Below, piece after piece: positions 54,354-63,952 of a stretch of 64,000 bases of DNA (position 1 is the first letter of the stretch; each line of letters begins with the position of its first letter). Source of the DNA: Flavobacteriales bacterium (GTDB lineage Bacteria; Bacteroidota; Bacteroidia; Flavobacteriales_D; Crocinitomicaceae); NCBI GenBank assembly GCA_947449575.1, contig CANFRV010000012.1, forward strand, positions 38,380 through 102,379, in the 5' to 3' direction. Below the pieces are notes generated by a model. The model saw only the letters and a list, made by a program, of their open reading frames with translations, was not told the DNA's origin and ran no database searches. The translations under genes and the position numbers were made by a program.

Positions 54354-55432
54354 TACCAATAACTAAACCTTTTTTACCTCCACAGGATGAATTCCAGTTA
54401 TTAATTGATGGTATATGGAAACGTCAATGGCTAACCAATATGGGACCATTAGCTAGTGAATTAGAGATCAAACTTAAAAACCATCTAAATGTCAACCACA
54501 TACTTTATGTAACTAATGGTACAGTAGCTCTTCAAATGGCAATAAAAGCTTTGGGAATTACAGGCGAAATCATAACAACTCCTTTTTCTTTCGTGGCTAC
54601 TACATCTTGTATAGTATGGGAAGGCTGTACTCCCGTATTTGTTGACATTGACAAAAACGACCTCAATATTGATGTGTTAAAAATTGAAGACGCAATAACT
54701 GACAAAACACAAGCTATATTAGCTACTCATGTCTATGGAAATCCTTGTGATGTCATAGCTATCGAAAAAATAGCAAAAAAACACAACTTAAAAGTAATAT
54801 ATGACGGGGCGCATGCCTTTGGAGTAAAAATAAATGGAAAATCTATTTTTGAATATGGAGACATTTCAACTTGTTCACTTCATGCAACTAAGTTATATCA
54901 CTCAATTGAAGGCGGTTTAATTGTTACAAGAGATCCAGAATTGATCAAGAAACTATCCTTCATCCGTAATTTTGGAATCTCAGGTTTTGATACTTTTTCA
55001 GAATTAGGTATAAATGGGAAAAACTCGGAATTTCACGCAGCAATGGGACTACTGAATTTGAATTATATTCAGGCAATTCATGATCATAGAAAGAAATTGA
55101 CTGAAGAATATGATGATAAATTAAAATCTTTGAAAGCATACAAACCTCGCTGGAATAAAGAAGCAAATGCTAATTATGCTTATTACCCGCTAGTTATTGA
55201 AAGTGAATCTTTGTTATTGGAAATAAAAAAATACTTGGATGGAAACGAAATTTTTACTAGAAGATACTTTTACCCTTCCTTAGCCAATTCTTTACCTTAT
55301 TTGCAGCCAAAAGATTTTTCTGTAACAGATTTAATTTCTAAGCAAGTACTATGCTTGCCATTATACTATGATTTAACTTTGGAAGAAGTAGATTTGATTT
55401 GTCGCTTAATTTTAAGAGTTCAAAACAATTAA
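54350..55432 (+). CDS. DegT/DnrJ/EryC1/StrS aminotransferase
   Basis: 360 residues. PLP-dependent sugar aminotransferase: NGT at 56-58 binds the cofactor phosphate, Asp152 in YDGAHAFG, and the Schiff-base Lys181 in HATKLYHSIEGG. Transfers an amino group to a 3- or 4-keto sugar nucleotide. Because gmd makes GDP-4-keto-6-deoxymannose, one option is a GDP-perosamine-like product, but no direct evidence selects the substrate. Confidence 0.93.
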   Translation: MIPITKPFLPPQDEFQLLIDGIWKRQWLTNMGPLASELEIKLKNHLNVNHILYVTNGTVALQMAIKALGITGEIITTPFSFVATTSCIVWEGCTPVFVDIDKNDLNIDVLKIEDAITDKTQAILATHVYGNPCDVIAIEKIAKKHNLKVIYDGAHAFGVKINGKSIFEYGDISTCSLHATKLYHSIEGGLIVTRDPELIKKLSFIRNFGISGFDTFSELGINGKNSEFHAAMGLLNLNYIQAIHDHRKKLTEEYDDKLKSLKAYKPRWNKEANANYAYYPLVIESESLLLEIKKYLDGNEIFTRRYFYPSLANSLPYLQPKDFSVTDLISKQVLCLPLYYDLTLEEVDLICRLILRVQNN

Positions 55433-55436
55433 TAGT

Positions 55437-56144
55437 ATGAAAATAGCTGTTATGCAACCTTATTTATTCCCTTATATAGGTTATTTTCAACTAATTAAAT
55501 CTGTAGACATCTTTGTCTTTTATGATGATGTTAATTACATTAAACAAGGATGGATTAATCGTAACAAAATATTGACATCAAGTAAAGAGTTTGTTTTTAC
55601 AATTCCCTTAAAAAATAGCAGCTCTTTTAATACAATAAGAGAAACAGAAGTCAATACGCATCTATTTGTAAAATGGAAATCAAAGTTTTTGCAAACAGTT
55701 GAACAATCTTATAAAAAAGCACCATATTTCGAAAAAATTTATCCTTTAATTATAGATGTATTAAATAAAAATTTTACTTCAATTGCTGATTTTGCAAATG
55801 ATTCAATAATTAAAACATCTAATTACTTAGGTCTAAAAACTAAATTTATTTGTTCTTCGTCTGATTATCCAGATACAAAGTCATTTGACAGAGAAAATCG
55901 TTTGATTGAAATTATAAAAAGAAATAATGCGGTTAGTTATATAAACCCAGTTGGAGGAAGAGAATTGTATGCTAAGCAAAGTTTTGCACTAAAAGGAATT
56001 GAATTAAATTTTATAAAATCACGATCTGTTGTATATAAACAATTTGAAAATGATTTTGTTCCTTGGCTTAGTATTATTGATGTATTAATGTTTAACAATC
56101 AAACAGAAATTAACGATATGTTAGAGCAATATGATTTGATTTAA
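55437..56144 (+). CDS. WbqC-like protein
   Basis: 235 residues; family PF08889, recognised by the start VMQPYLFPYIGYFQLIKSVD and YIKQGWINRNKI. WbqC proteins occur in O-antigen and modified-sugar loci, often next to DegT aminotransferases and acyltransferases. Their chemistry is poorly known. Here it sits between the DegT enzyme and the DegT-like protein. Confidence 0.88.
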   Translation: MKIAVMQPYLFPYIGYFQLIKSVDIFVFYDDVNYIKQGWINRNKILTSSKEFVFTIPLKNSSSFNTIRETEVNTHLFVKWKSKFLQTVEQSYKKAPYFEKIYPLIIDVLNKNFTSIADFANDSIIKTSNYLGLKTKFICSSSDYPDTKSFDRENRLIEIIKRNNAVSYINPVGGRELYAKQSFALKGIELNFIKSRSVVYKQFENDFVPWLSIIDVLMFNNQTEINDMLEQYDLI

Positions 56145-56150
56145 GAATTT

Positions 56151-57113
56151 ATGGAAAATTTCAAAGCTATAGGAGGTTATTTTGAACTGGAAACCAATGT
56201 TAAAACTAACGAATATCACTCATCTGCATTAGCTTTAAACACTGGAAGAAATGCTTTAGAATATATTTTGATTGCGAGAGGAAGAACAACCAAAATATAT
56301 TTGCCTTATTTTACATGTGAAGTTTTATTGGAGCCTTTGAATAAATTAAAAATACCATTCGAATTCTATCATATCAATGAACAACTAGAACCTTTATTTG
56401 ATTTTAGTATTTTAGAAGAGCAAGATGCATTTTTATACACCAATTATTTTGGTTTAAAAGCAAATTATATTAAAAAATTGTCTTTAAATTGTAAGCAGTT
56501 GATTGTAGATAATGCTCAAGGATTCTATTCAAAACCATATAACTCCGAACCTACTTTTTATTCAGTTAGAAAGTTTTTTGGAGTACCAGATGGTGCTTAT
56601 GTTTATTGTAATGAATTCTTAGAACAGTACTTCGAAAAAGACATTTCCTATGATAGAATGTCACATCTACTGATTAGAAAAGATATTTCTGCTGAAGCTG
56701 GTTATCCTTTTTTTGTGAAAAATGATGACTTATTTGAAAATAAGCCAATTAAAATAATGTCGTCCTTGACAAAAGCTATTTTAAGAACAATTGATTATAA
56801 AAGTGTATCAAAAATAAGAATTGAAAATTATAACTTTTTAGAAACCACTTTAAAAAAAAGCAATCAATTATCATTAGAATTGCACGAAAACAGCGTGCCA
56901 ATGGTATACCCCTATTGGCCTGATGATAAAACATTAAGAAAACGATTATTAGAAAATAAAATTTACACTGCTAGTTACTGGCCAAATGTAAAGGAATGGT
57001 GTAACGAAGATAGTTTAGAATACAAACTCACAGATCAAGTAATTTACCTACCTATTGATCAAAGATACGGTATTGAAGATATGAAAAAAATTTTAAAATT
57101 AATAGTAAAATGA
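56151..57113 (+). CDS. Divergent DegT-like PLP protein
   Basis: 320 residues; weak but ordered similarity to DegT aminotransferases: NTGRNAL at 30-36 (phosphate loop), LPYFTCEV (the strand before), Asp120 in VDNAQGF (cofactor Asp), and Lys141 in YSVRKFFGVPDGAY as the likely PLP lysine. Shorter than the family (about 360) and lacking the usual C-terminal part. Could be an aminotransferase, a dehydratase-like relative or an inactive partner. Overlaps the GNAT gene by 4 bp. Confidence 0.65.
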   Translation: MENFKAIGGYFELETNVKTNEYHSSALALNTGRNALEYILIARGRTTKIYLPYFTCEVLLEPLNKLKIPFEFYHINEQLEPLFDFSILEEQDAFLYTNYFGLKANYIKKLSLNCKQLIVDNAQGFYSKPYNSEPTFYSVRKFFGVPDGAYVYCNEFLEQYFEKDISYDRMSHLLIRKDISAEAGYPFFVKNDDLFENKPIKIMSSLTKAILRTIDYKSVSKIRIENYNFLETTLKKSNQLSLELHENSVPMVYPYWPDDKTLRKRLLENKIYTASYWPNVKEWCNEDSLEYKLTDQVIYLPIDQRYGIEDMKKILKLIVK

Positions 57114-57658
57114 CAAGTGATATATATTTTAGAGCATTTGAAATAAGTGATGCAGAATTTGTAAACTCGTTAAGGAAATTTGAAGAATACGAGAATTTAA
57201 TTGGAGGGAATAAGAGATTCGTTTCATTAGCAAGAGAAAAAAAATGGATTGAAGACCTAATTTTAAATGACTATAAAGATCAATTCTATGTCGCAATATG
57301 CGACAAAAAAAACAGTGAAATAATTGGTTATGCCTCCATTTCTGACATTGATCATTTTAATAAATCATGCGTTTGGGGAGGCATTAAATTACATCCAGAT
57401 TGCAATAAAAAAGGATTTGGCACCCAAACCATATTAATGTTATTGAAATTTGTCTTTGAAGAACTAAACATGGAAAGAATTTCAGGTAGATGCTTGGAAA
57501 ATCATGTTGTGGCGAAAAAATTAATGGAAAAAGTTGGCTTCAAGCAGGAAGCCTTGCAGAGACACTCGGTATTTAAAAACGGTAGCTTTCATAACGAATT
57601 TGTTTTAAGTATTCTAAAATCAGAATATCCTGAAATAAAAGAACTTTTTAAATTATAA
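57110..57658 (+). CDS. GNAT-family N-acetyltransferase
   Basis: 182 residues, with the acetyl-CoA loop KKGFGTQ at 100-106 and the C-terminal ENHVVAKKLMEKVGF motif of RimJ/RimL-like GNATs. It probably N-acylates the amino sugar made by the two DegT-like neighbours, since it overlaps the second of them by 4 bp. The acyl donor other than acetyl-CoA cannot be excluded. Confidence 0.85.
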   Translation: MTSDIYFRAFEISDAEFVNSLRKFEEYENLIGGNKRFVSLAREKKWIEDLILNDYKDQFYVAICDKKNSEIIGYASISDIDHFNKSCVWGGIKLHPDCNKKGFGTQTILMLLKFVFEELNMERISGRCLENHVVAKKLMEKVGFKQEALQRHSVFKNGSFHNEFVLSILKSEYPEIKELFKL

Positions 57659-57817
57659 TTACTCAACTACTAATTACTGCATTTTAATTGCAATAATACT
57701 GTGGATAACGTTGAGAGAAAATTATTGAAAAATTTGACTAGATAAATTATAGATATAAGTCATATAATTTAAATAGTAGATAGATAAAAAAAAAGTAAAA
57801 CATTAAATTATTATAAT

Positions 57818-58747
57818 GTGAGTTCATACAAAATAATTGACACGGGGATTAGAAACCCTGATATTTCTATAATGATATTAGCTTACAATCACAGTAAATA
57901 TATAGTTGAAGCAATTGAAAGTGTTTTAATGCAAGAAACATCGTATTCATATAAAATAATTATAGCTGAAGACAATTCACCTGATGATACTAGAGCAATT
58001 ATCTTAGAATATCAGACAAAATATCCTGATAAATTTAAAATAATTCTTCAAAACGAAAATGTTGGTTCTCAAAGAAATAGTGTTGACTTACTTTCAAATT
58101 CAGAAGGAAAATATATTGCTATATTGGAAGGTGATGACTATTGGACAGATTCATTAAAATTGCAAAAACAGATTAGTTTTTTAGAAGCAAATGAAGATTA
58201 TTCAATGGTTTGTCACAATGCGACAATTATATATGAAGGAATAAACAAAAAACCTACCATTTTCAACAAAAGTATAAAGAGTGAAGATGTCTCAATGGAT
58301 AGCATAATTAACAAATGGACCATACCTACTGCAAGTATGGTACTTAGAAATAAATATATTGAAAATTTACCATTATGGTACGGAAAGTGTGTAAATGGAG
58401 ATTTAGCATTAGCTTTACACCTTAGAAATTCAGGGAATATTCGATTTATTTGTGAAAACATGTCTGTTTATAGAAGAAGTTATATTGGTACTAGCATAAC
58501 TTCAACACATGGTAAAGCTATTAAATATAAGACCGAAAAATTGTTCCTGTTATTAGATTTTTTCAATGAAGAAACTAATTATCAATATAATACCTTAATA
58601 GAAATAAAAAAAGAAAAAGTTAAGAAGAACAATGTTTTTTACAAACTATTGTCAGAAAGTAAATTTAAAGCATTTATTTATAAACCTAATGTTTTTATTG
58701 TAAAACTTTTTGAAAAAATAATAAGTTATAGAGCATCAAGAATATAG
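57818..58747 (+). CDS. Glycosyltransferase family 2
   Basis: 309 residues with a GTG start at 57818; the first in-frame ATG is Met19, which would remove the first strand of the GT-A fold, so GTG is preferred. GT-A motifs: EDNSPDD at 51-57 and the metal-binding EGDDYWT at 104-110. Inverting transferase adding a sugar to the growing repeat. There is a gap of 159 bp before it and a GT-B remnant after it, so this may be the edge of an exchanged block. Confidence 0.88.
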   Translation: MSSYKIIDTGIRNPDISIMILAYNHSKYIVEAIESVLMQETSYSYKIIIAEDNSPDDTRAIILEYQTKYPDKFKIILQNENVGSQRNSVDLLSNSEGKYIAILEGDDYWTDSLKLQKQISFLEANEDYSMVCHNATIIYEGINKKPTIFNKSIKSEDVSMDSIINKWTIPTASMVLRNKYIENLPLWYGKCVNGDLALALHLRNSGNIRFICENMSVYRRSYIGTSITSTHGKAIKYKTEKLFLLLDFFNEETNYQYNTLIEIKKEKVKKNNVFYKLLSESKFKAFIYKPNVFIVKLFEKIISYRASRI

Positions 58748-58754
58748 TATTTAA

Positions 58755-58976
58755 TCAGAATTAGGAGGTATCTCATCTTTAGAGAAAAATAAAGAAACAG
58801 GAATACTTGTTCCTTCAAATGGAATTTATGAAATAGTTAATGAATTAATAAACTTCTATAATAATCCAGATAATTACGCTAAAATGGCTTTAAAAGGTAT
58901 AAATATTTTTACATTAAGGCATAATAAAGGAATAATCTTAACCAATATCATTAATACGTATAAGCTAATAATATAA
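58755..58976 (+). pseudogene. Remnant of a GT-B (family 1) glycosyltransferase C-terminus
   Basis: A 73-codon open stretch with no start codon of its own (stop just before it at 58752). The translation begins SELGGISSLEKNKETGILVP and continues with EIVNELINFYNNPDNYAKMA and a final helical end. This is the C-terminal pattern of GT-B family 1 transferases (GGI...TGILVP...EIVN.LI...NPD.Y). The N-terminal three quarters are missing. A sign of gene loss or exchange within the locus. Not present as a predicted gene. Confidence 0.7.
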
Positions 58977-58984
58977 AATGAAAA

Positions 58985-59602
58985 ATGAGAAAAATATTAG
59001 TATATTCTTATAAAGCTTTCAATAAAATTATTAATTTAACTAGGTCTCCATTTGATCACTTTTTCACATACATAATATTATATTTCAGTGGTACTCATTT
59101 TAAGACATTTAAAGTGAATGGACTCCCTAAAATAATCATAAGTTTAGGAGGAGTTTGTTCAATTGATAAAAACTTCAAGATGAATAATAAACACTCTTGT
59201 AACCCTATAGGACGATTTCAAGCATGTAGTATTTTTGTTGGTCCAAAGGGAAATTTAGCTATTGGATATAATGTTGGGATAAGCTCAACAGCTATTGTCT
59301 GTCATGATAAAATTGAAATTGGAAACAATGTAAATTTAGGGGGCAATGTAGTTATTTACGACACAGATTTTCACAGTTTGAAACCAAAAGATAGATTGAA
59401 TAGAGATACAGATATTTCTAGAACAAAAACAGCTCCCGTGAAAATTTGTAATAATGTATTTATTGGCGCACACTCCACTATATTGAAGGGTGTTACAATT
59501 GGTGAAAATTCCATTGTTGGTGCTTGTTCGGTAGTTACAAAATCAATCCCTGATAATGAAATCTGGGCAGGTAATCCTGCAAAATTTATTCGATCAATCT
59601 GA
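58985..59602 (+). CDS. Hexapeptide-repeat acyltransferase
   Basis: 205 residues. Left-handed beta-helix acyltransferase: NVNLGGNVVIYDTDFHS with the catalytic-type DxDxH, then IGAHSTILKGVTIGENSIVGACSVVTKSIPDNEIWAGNPAKFI (repeat region). O-acetylates a sugar of the polysaccharide, probably with acetyl-CoA. Starts 9 bp after the GT-B remnant stop and is directly followed by the polymerase gene. Confidence 0.9.
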   Translation: MRKILVYSYKAFNKIINLTRSPFDHFFTYIILYFSGTHFKTFKVNGLPKIIISLGGVCSIDKNFKMNNKHSCNPIGRFQACSIFVGPKGNLAIGYNVGISSTAIVCHDKIEIGNNVNLGGNVVIYDTDFHSLKPKDRLNRDTDISRTKTAPVKICNNVFIGAHSTILKGVTIGENSIVGACSVVTKSIPDNEIWAGNPAKFIRSI

Positions 59603-60811
59603 ATGTCATCAAAAAGGAAAATCCAAGCCAATTTATTAGTTTTTACACTGCTTTTTTTTAGTGGTAATCCACTAGCTACCTTTTTATTTGGAAAATTAAG
59701 TACAATAATTGGCCTTTTATTGACTCTTATAATTATAAATAGTAGCTTAAAGATCAATAAGTTATTTATTAAAAAATACAAGCTTCTTTTATTGGGAATA
59801 CTTTTGATTTCAATGATTCAATATATGATTTTACCATCAATCTCTTTTCCTGCAATTGTCAATCTCATATTAAAAATATTAATGGGTGGTTTTATCATTA
59901 GTTATTTGCAAGAAGACTTCGCATTATATTTTTTTAAGGTTTTAGCATTCTTGAGTTCGGTTTCCCTAGTTTTATTTTTAGGAATAAACATAGTAGGAAT
60001 TTCTTTACCCTACTTATTAATAGGTCCAGAAATAAAATCTTATATAATTTATGGTACTTCCTATGAATCACATATGCTAAAAAATGCTGGAATGTTTTGG
60101 GAACCGGGCGCTCATGCTGGAATTCTAACTTTATGTCTAGGGATTAATTTGAATCATTTAAAATATTATTGGTTTAACAATAAGTTTCAACTTATTGTAA
60201 TTATCCTTGCTGTTATCACAACTCAAAGCACTACCGGATATATTGTAGGATTTTTAATTTTACTGTTTTATTTTTACAAACCAAGAAATTTTGGGATTTC
60301 CCTTATAATACTTCCATTAATAATTGGAATTGGGTTATATTTTTATAATTCAACAGACTTCTTAAAAGAAAAAATTGAATTTCAATTTGAAAAATCAACA
60401 GAACTGGAGGAAGGAGATTTTTCTAATACTAGATTTGGATCATTAATTTTTGATTGGCATTATATTAACAAACACCCATTAATAGGAAATGGTTTTGACG
60501 AAAAAACTAGATATCAAGATCATCAATTTTTGTTTGTTGGTGCAAAAGGAGATGTAATAGGAAGTGGTAATAGTTTCTCACATTATATGGCATCTATGGG
60601 AATCTTTTTCATTTTTGGCTATTTCGTATTGCTATGGAAGGCTGCGGTTGTCAATGGAAAACTTTTTTCATTTATTATTCTTATAATCGTCTTTTTGAAT
60701 TTACAAGGTGAGCAGTGGTTCAATTTCCCACTATATCTGGGCTTACCTTTTGTCATCTTCGCGAAAAATAAGAACGAAAAAGCAAAGTACAAATATCCAA
60801 CTAAATTATAA
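59603..60811 (+). CDS. Wzy-like O-antigen polymerase
   Basis: 402 residues with about 11 membrane helices and a large periplasmic loop near 200-330. The loop ends with FGSLIFDWHYINKHPLIGNGF, a typical O-antigen ligase/polymerase segment (PF04932-like). Joins repeat units on the periplasmic side. Sequence conservation in this family is low; topology and location in the locus carry the call. Confidence 0.8.
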   Translation: MSSKRKIQANLLVFTLLFFSGNPLATFLFGKLSTIIGLLLTLIIINSSLKINKLFIKKYKLLLLGILLISMIQYMILPSISFPAIVNLILKILMGGFIISYLQEDFALYFFKVLAFLSSVSLVLFLGINIVGISLPYLLIGPEIKSYIIYGTSYESHMLKNAGMFWEPGAHAGILTLCLGINLNHLKYYWFNNKFQLIVIILAVITTQSTTGYIVGFLILLFYFYKPRNFGISLIILPLIIGIGLYFYNSTDFLKEKIEFQFEKSTELEEGDFSNTRFGSLIFDWHYINKHPLIGNGFDEKTRYQDHQFLFVGAKGDVIGSGNSFSHYMASMGIFFIFGYFVLLWKAAVVNGKLFSFIILIIVFLNLQGEQWFNFPLYLGLPFVIFAKNKNEKAKYKYPTKL

Positions 60812-60812
60812 C

Positions 60813-61664
60813 ATGATTTATATCGTTATGCCTGTCCTCAATCGTTGGTCATACACTGAAAAATGTCTTTGTAGCCTTCAAAACCAAACATTTAAAGATT
60901 TTAAAATAGTAGTTATAGATCACGGTTCAACTGATAATACTTCTGATAACATAAGAAAATATTTTCCAGAAGTGATTATTCTTAAAGGAGATGAAAGCAT
61001 GTGGTGGACCGAAGCTACAAATTTTGGAGTCAAATATGCACAGCAAAATAATGCAGAATATGTGCTTACCCTAAACAACGATTTAATTGTTCAGACTGAT
61101 TATTTATTTCATTTATATGATGTTGCAAAAAAAAATCCGAATTCAATAGTTGGAAGTGTTTCAGTAGATATTAATGAGCCATCAAAAGTAATTTATACCG
61201 GGACAAAATGGAATAAATGGACGGCAAAGTATAGATCAACAATCGATTTATCAAAATTTAAGGAGATTCAAACAACACAAACAATTATTGAAACGGATTT
61301 ATTGCCAGGGAGAGGAACACTCATACCAGTAAAAGCTTTCGATGACCTTGGTTTATTCGATGATGTACACTTTCCTCATTATGCGGCCGATGAAGAATTT
61401 TCAAATCGTTGTAAGAAAAATGGTTTTAAATTAGTTATATCCACTCATGCAATTGTTCAAAGTGAAGTAGAAGCAACTGGCTTGAAAAATGTTCACAAAT
61501 CAAAAAACATAAAATATTGGAGAGATCTCTTCACTTCCCAACGTTCACCAATTAATTTGAAAAGACGCTGGTATTGGGCTAAATTAAATTGTCCTTTACC
61601 AATTGTATATTTTGCAATTGATTTATTCAGAATTCTTGGTTCGCAATTAAAATCGTCAAAATGA
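60813..61664 (+). CDS. Glycosyltransferase family 2, rhamnosyltransferase-like
   Basis: 283 residues from the ATG at 60813, one base after the polymerase stop; an upstream ATG at 60708 lies inside the polymerase gene. GT-A motifs: IDHGSTDNT near 35-43 and LNND at 87-90, with the acceptor-site pattern GRGTLIPVKAFDDLGLFDDVHFPHYAADEEF spanning consecutive strands near 160-190. Cytosolic transferase for the surface polysaccharide; overlaps the next gene by 4 bp. Confidence 0.88.
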   Translation: MIYIVMPVLNRWSYTEKCLCSLQNQTFKDFKIVVIDHGSTDNTSDNIRKYFPEVIILKGDESMWWTEATNFGVKYAQQNNAEYVLTLNNDLIVQTDYLFHLYDVAKKNPNSIVGSVSVDINEPSKVIYTGTKWNKWTAKYRSTIDLSKFKEIQTTQTIIETDLLPGRGTLIPVKAFDDLGLFDDVHFPHYAADEEFSNRCKKNGFKLVISTHAIVQSEVEATGLKNVHKSKNIKYWRDLFTSQRSPINLKRRWYWAKLNCPLPIVYFAIDLFRILGSQLKSSK

Positions 61665-62560
61665 AATTAGCTCCAGTTATACTTTTCACTTATAAACGCC
61701 TCGATACCCTAACACAAACTGTAGAAGCACTGCAAAAGAATTACCTAGCAAAAGAATCAGAGTTGATCATTTTCTCTGATGCGGCAAAAGGAAATATAGA
61801 CCAGCATGCCGTTGAAATTGTCAGAACTTATCTTAAAACAATAAATGGTTTTAAAAGTATTATCATTCACGTGGCGGAACAGAATAAAGGTCTAGCTAAT
61901 TCAATAATTAATGGTGTTAGTCAGGTTCTTGAAACACACGATTCAGCGATAGTGATGGAAGATGATTTAGTAAGCAGCCCGAATTTTTTAAATTTTATGA
62001 ATGAGAGTTTAATGAAATATAAAGATAATAATAATGTGTTTTCAATTTCTGGATTTTCATTTGATTTGAAACTCAATGAAAAACTTATAACGGATTCTTA
62101 TTTTTTAAATAGAGGCTGGTCATGGGGCTGGGCGACATGGAAAGATCGCTGGGAAAGTGTTGATTGGAAAATCAGTGATTACGATAAATTTATCCAAAAC
62201 AAAGTGGCTAGAAAAGAGTTTTCGAAAGGCGGTTCTGATCTGAATGGAATGCTCGACAAACAAATGGCTGGCAAATTAGATTCTTGGGCTATTCGTTGGT
62301 TTTATAATCAATTTAAAAAAAATGGGGTAACTCTCTACCCCGTTTATTCTAAAATAAAAAATGAAGGTTTTGGAGATAATGCTACACACACAAGTGGTTC
62401 ATCAAGAAGATACATACCATTGTTTGATTTAACTTCGAACACAAAATTTAGTTTTCCCAGTAAAACAGCAATTACAAAGGAAGCTCAAAAAAGATTTCGA
62501 CGACGTATGGGGTACCTCGCACGAATCAGATCTAAAATTGAAACAATTCTTGGACTATGA
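61661..62560 (+). CDS. Glycosyltransferase, GNT-I-like
   Basis: 299 residues. N-terminal [20 protein letters not shown], a metal-binding EDDLV (about 105) and ISGFSFD, and a [12 protein letters not shown] segment. These are features of a GT-A group distantly related to N-acetylglucosaminyltransferase I and found in bacterial polysaccharide loci. Donor sugar unknown. Overlaps the next gene by 4 bp. Confidence 0.8.
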   Translation: MKLAPVILFTYKRLDTLTQTVEALQKNYLAKESELIIFSDAAKGNIDQHAVEIVRTYLKTINGFKSIIIHVAEQNKGLANSIINGVSQVLETHDSAIVMEDDLVSSPNFLNFMNESLMKYKDNNNVFSISGFSFDLKLNEKLITDSYFLNRGWSWGWATWKDRWESVDWKISDYDKFIQNKVARKEFSKGGSDLNGMLDKQMAGKLDSWAIRWFYNQFKKNGVTLYPVYSKIKNEGFGDNATHTSGSSRRYIPLFDLTSNTKFSFPSKTAITKEAQKRFRRRMGYLARIRSKIETILGL

Positions 62561-63099
62561 TTCAATTCATTAAGAATTTAAGAAATCTGTACTTAACTAA
62601 ATTTAAATACAGAAAATATCAAATAGATTCGGGCTTCCATTCAGGAATTCGAGTTCGCCTTTGGGCTAAAAGCACACTTGAAATAGGAAAAAACTTCTAT
62701 ATAGGAAGAGACTCTTTTATAGAAACAGACTGCATCATTGGTGACAATGTTATTTTTGGGAATCGAGTTGCAATTGTCGGTAAATACGATCATTATTATC
62801 AACAAATTGGTACACCAATTCGATTGTCTTCAGCAATTAGAGACAAAGACTATACTTGGAATGGATTAAATCTTGTTACTAAAATCGGCAATGATGTATG
62901 GATAGGTTTTGGTTCGACAATTATGCAGGGAATTATAATTAATGATGGCGCAATCATTGCGGCAGGATCTGTTGTAACAAAAGATGTTGAGGCTTATTGT
63001 ATTTATGGTGGAAATCCGGCTAAGCAAATTGGAGAACGTTTCCAAACAGTTGAAGATAGAAATAAGCACATTGAATTATTAAAAGCTTATAATCCGTGA
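62557..63099 (+). CDS. Hexapeptide-repeat acyltransferase
   Basis: 180 residues. Left-handed beta-helix repeats ([28 protein letters not shown]) and a [52 protein letters not shown] tail in repeat units; the conserved His lies at KYDHYYQ. A second polysaccharide O- or N-acyltransferase, co-translated with the previous gene and the next one (GTGA overlap). Confidence 0.88.
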   Translation: MIQFIKNLRNLYLTKFKYRKYQIDSGFHSGIRVRLWAKSTLEIGKNFYIGRDSFIETDCIIGDNVIFGNRVAIVGKYDHYYQQIGTPIRLSSAIRDKDYTWNGLNLVTKIGNDVWIGFGSTIMQGIIINDGAIIAAGSVVTKDVEAYCIYGGNPAKQIGERFQTVEDRNKHIELLKAYNP

Positions 63100-63851
63100 C
63101 CAAAAAAATCATTTCACTTCAAATTTCTAACGGATCATACCGTTCCTTTATCGACCGCATTCTAGCTCTCGCAAAAAACAACCAATCTTCCTACATCTGT
63201 GTAGCCAACGTTCATATGACCATCGAGGCGCATTGGGACAAAAAATTTGCGTCAATGGTAAATGGTGCTGATCTGGTAACTCCGGATGGAATGCCACTTG
63301 CGAAAGCGATGAAACTCTTGTATGGGATAAAACAAGAGCGTGTTGCAGGGATGGATCTTTTACCCGACTTATTGCTAAAGGCACAAGAAGAACAATTGGG
63401 CGTTTTCTTTTATGGCGGAACGGATGAAATGTTGCAACACACAAAAGAATACATCCTCAAATTGTATCCTCAACTTAGTAAACATGAATATTTTAGTCCA
63501 CCATTTAAACCCTTAACTGAGGAAGAAGAAGTTTTAATAATAGATAAGATCAATAACAGTGGAGCACATCTCGTGTTTGTTGCTTTAGGTTGTCCTAAAC
63601 AGGAAAAGTGGATGGCGAGTATGAAAGGGAAGATCAATTCATGCATGATTGGAATTGGCGGTGCTTTACCAGTAATGATTGGAATACAAAAGCGAGCTCC
63701 AAAATGGATGCAAAAGCTAAGTTTAGAATGGGTTTTTCGGCTTTACCAAGAACCAAAACGATTGTTTAAAAGATACTTAATAACAAATAGCATATTTATA
63801 TTACTATTAATCAAAGATCTAATTAACATTCATATCTTTAAAAAAAAATAA
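63096..63851 (+). CDS. WecG/TagA/CpsF-family glycosyltransferase
   Basis: 251 residues with a GTG start (GTGA overlapping the previous stop). Family motifs: [24 protein letters not shown] and a conserved [22 protein letters not shown] and [28 protein letters not shown]. WecG/TagA enzymes transfer ManNAc-type sugars to lipid-linked oligosaccharides. A C-terminal hydrophobic helix may fix it to the membrane. Last gene of the visible locus. Confidence 0.93.
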   Translation: MTKKIISLQISNGSYRSFIDRILALAKNNQSSYICVANVHMTIEAHWDKKFASMVNGADLVTPDGMPLAKAMKLLYGIKQERVAGMDLLPDLLLKAQEEQLGVFFYGGTDEMLQHTKEYILKLYPQLSKHEYFSPPFKPLTEEEEVLIIDKINNSGAHLVFVALGCPKQEKWMASMKGKINSCMIGIGGALPVMIGIQKRAPKWMQKLSLEWVFRLYQEPKRLFKRYLITNSIFILLLIKDLINIHIFKKK

Positions 63852-63952
63852 CACTAGTGTCCGATAAAAATATGAATTAATCCTTTTACTCACAGAAATA
63901 CTTTATTTTATTGGAACTTATTGATGAAATTGAAAAGTAAGCCCCCTACATT

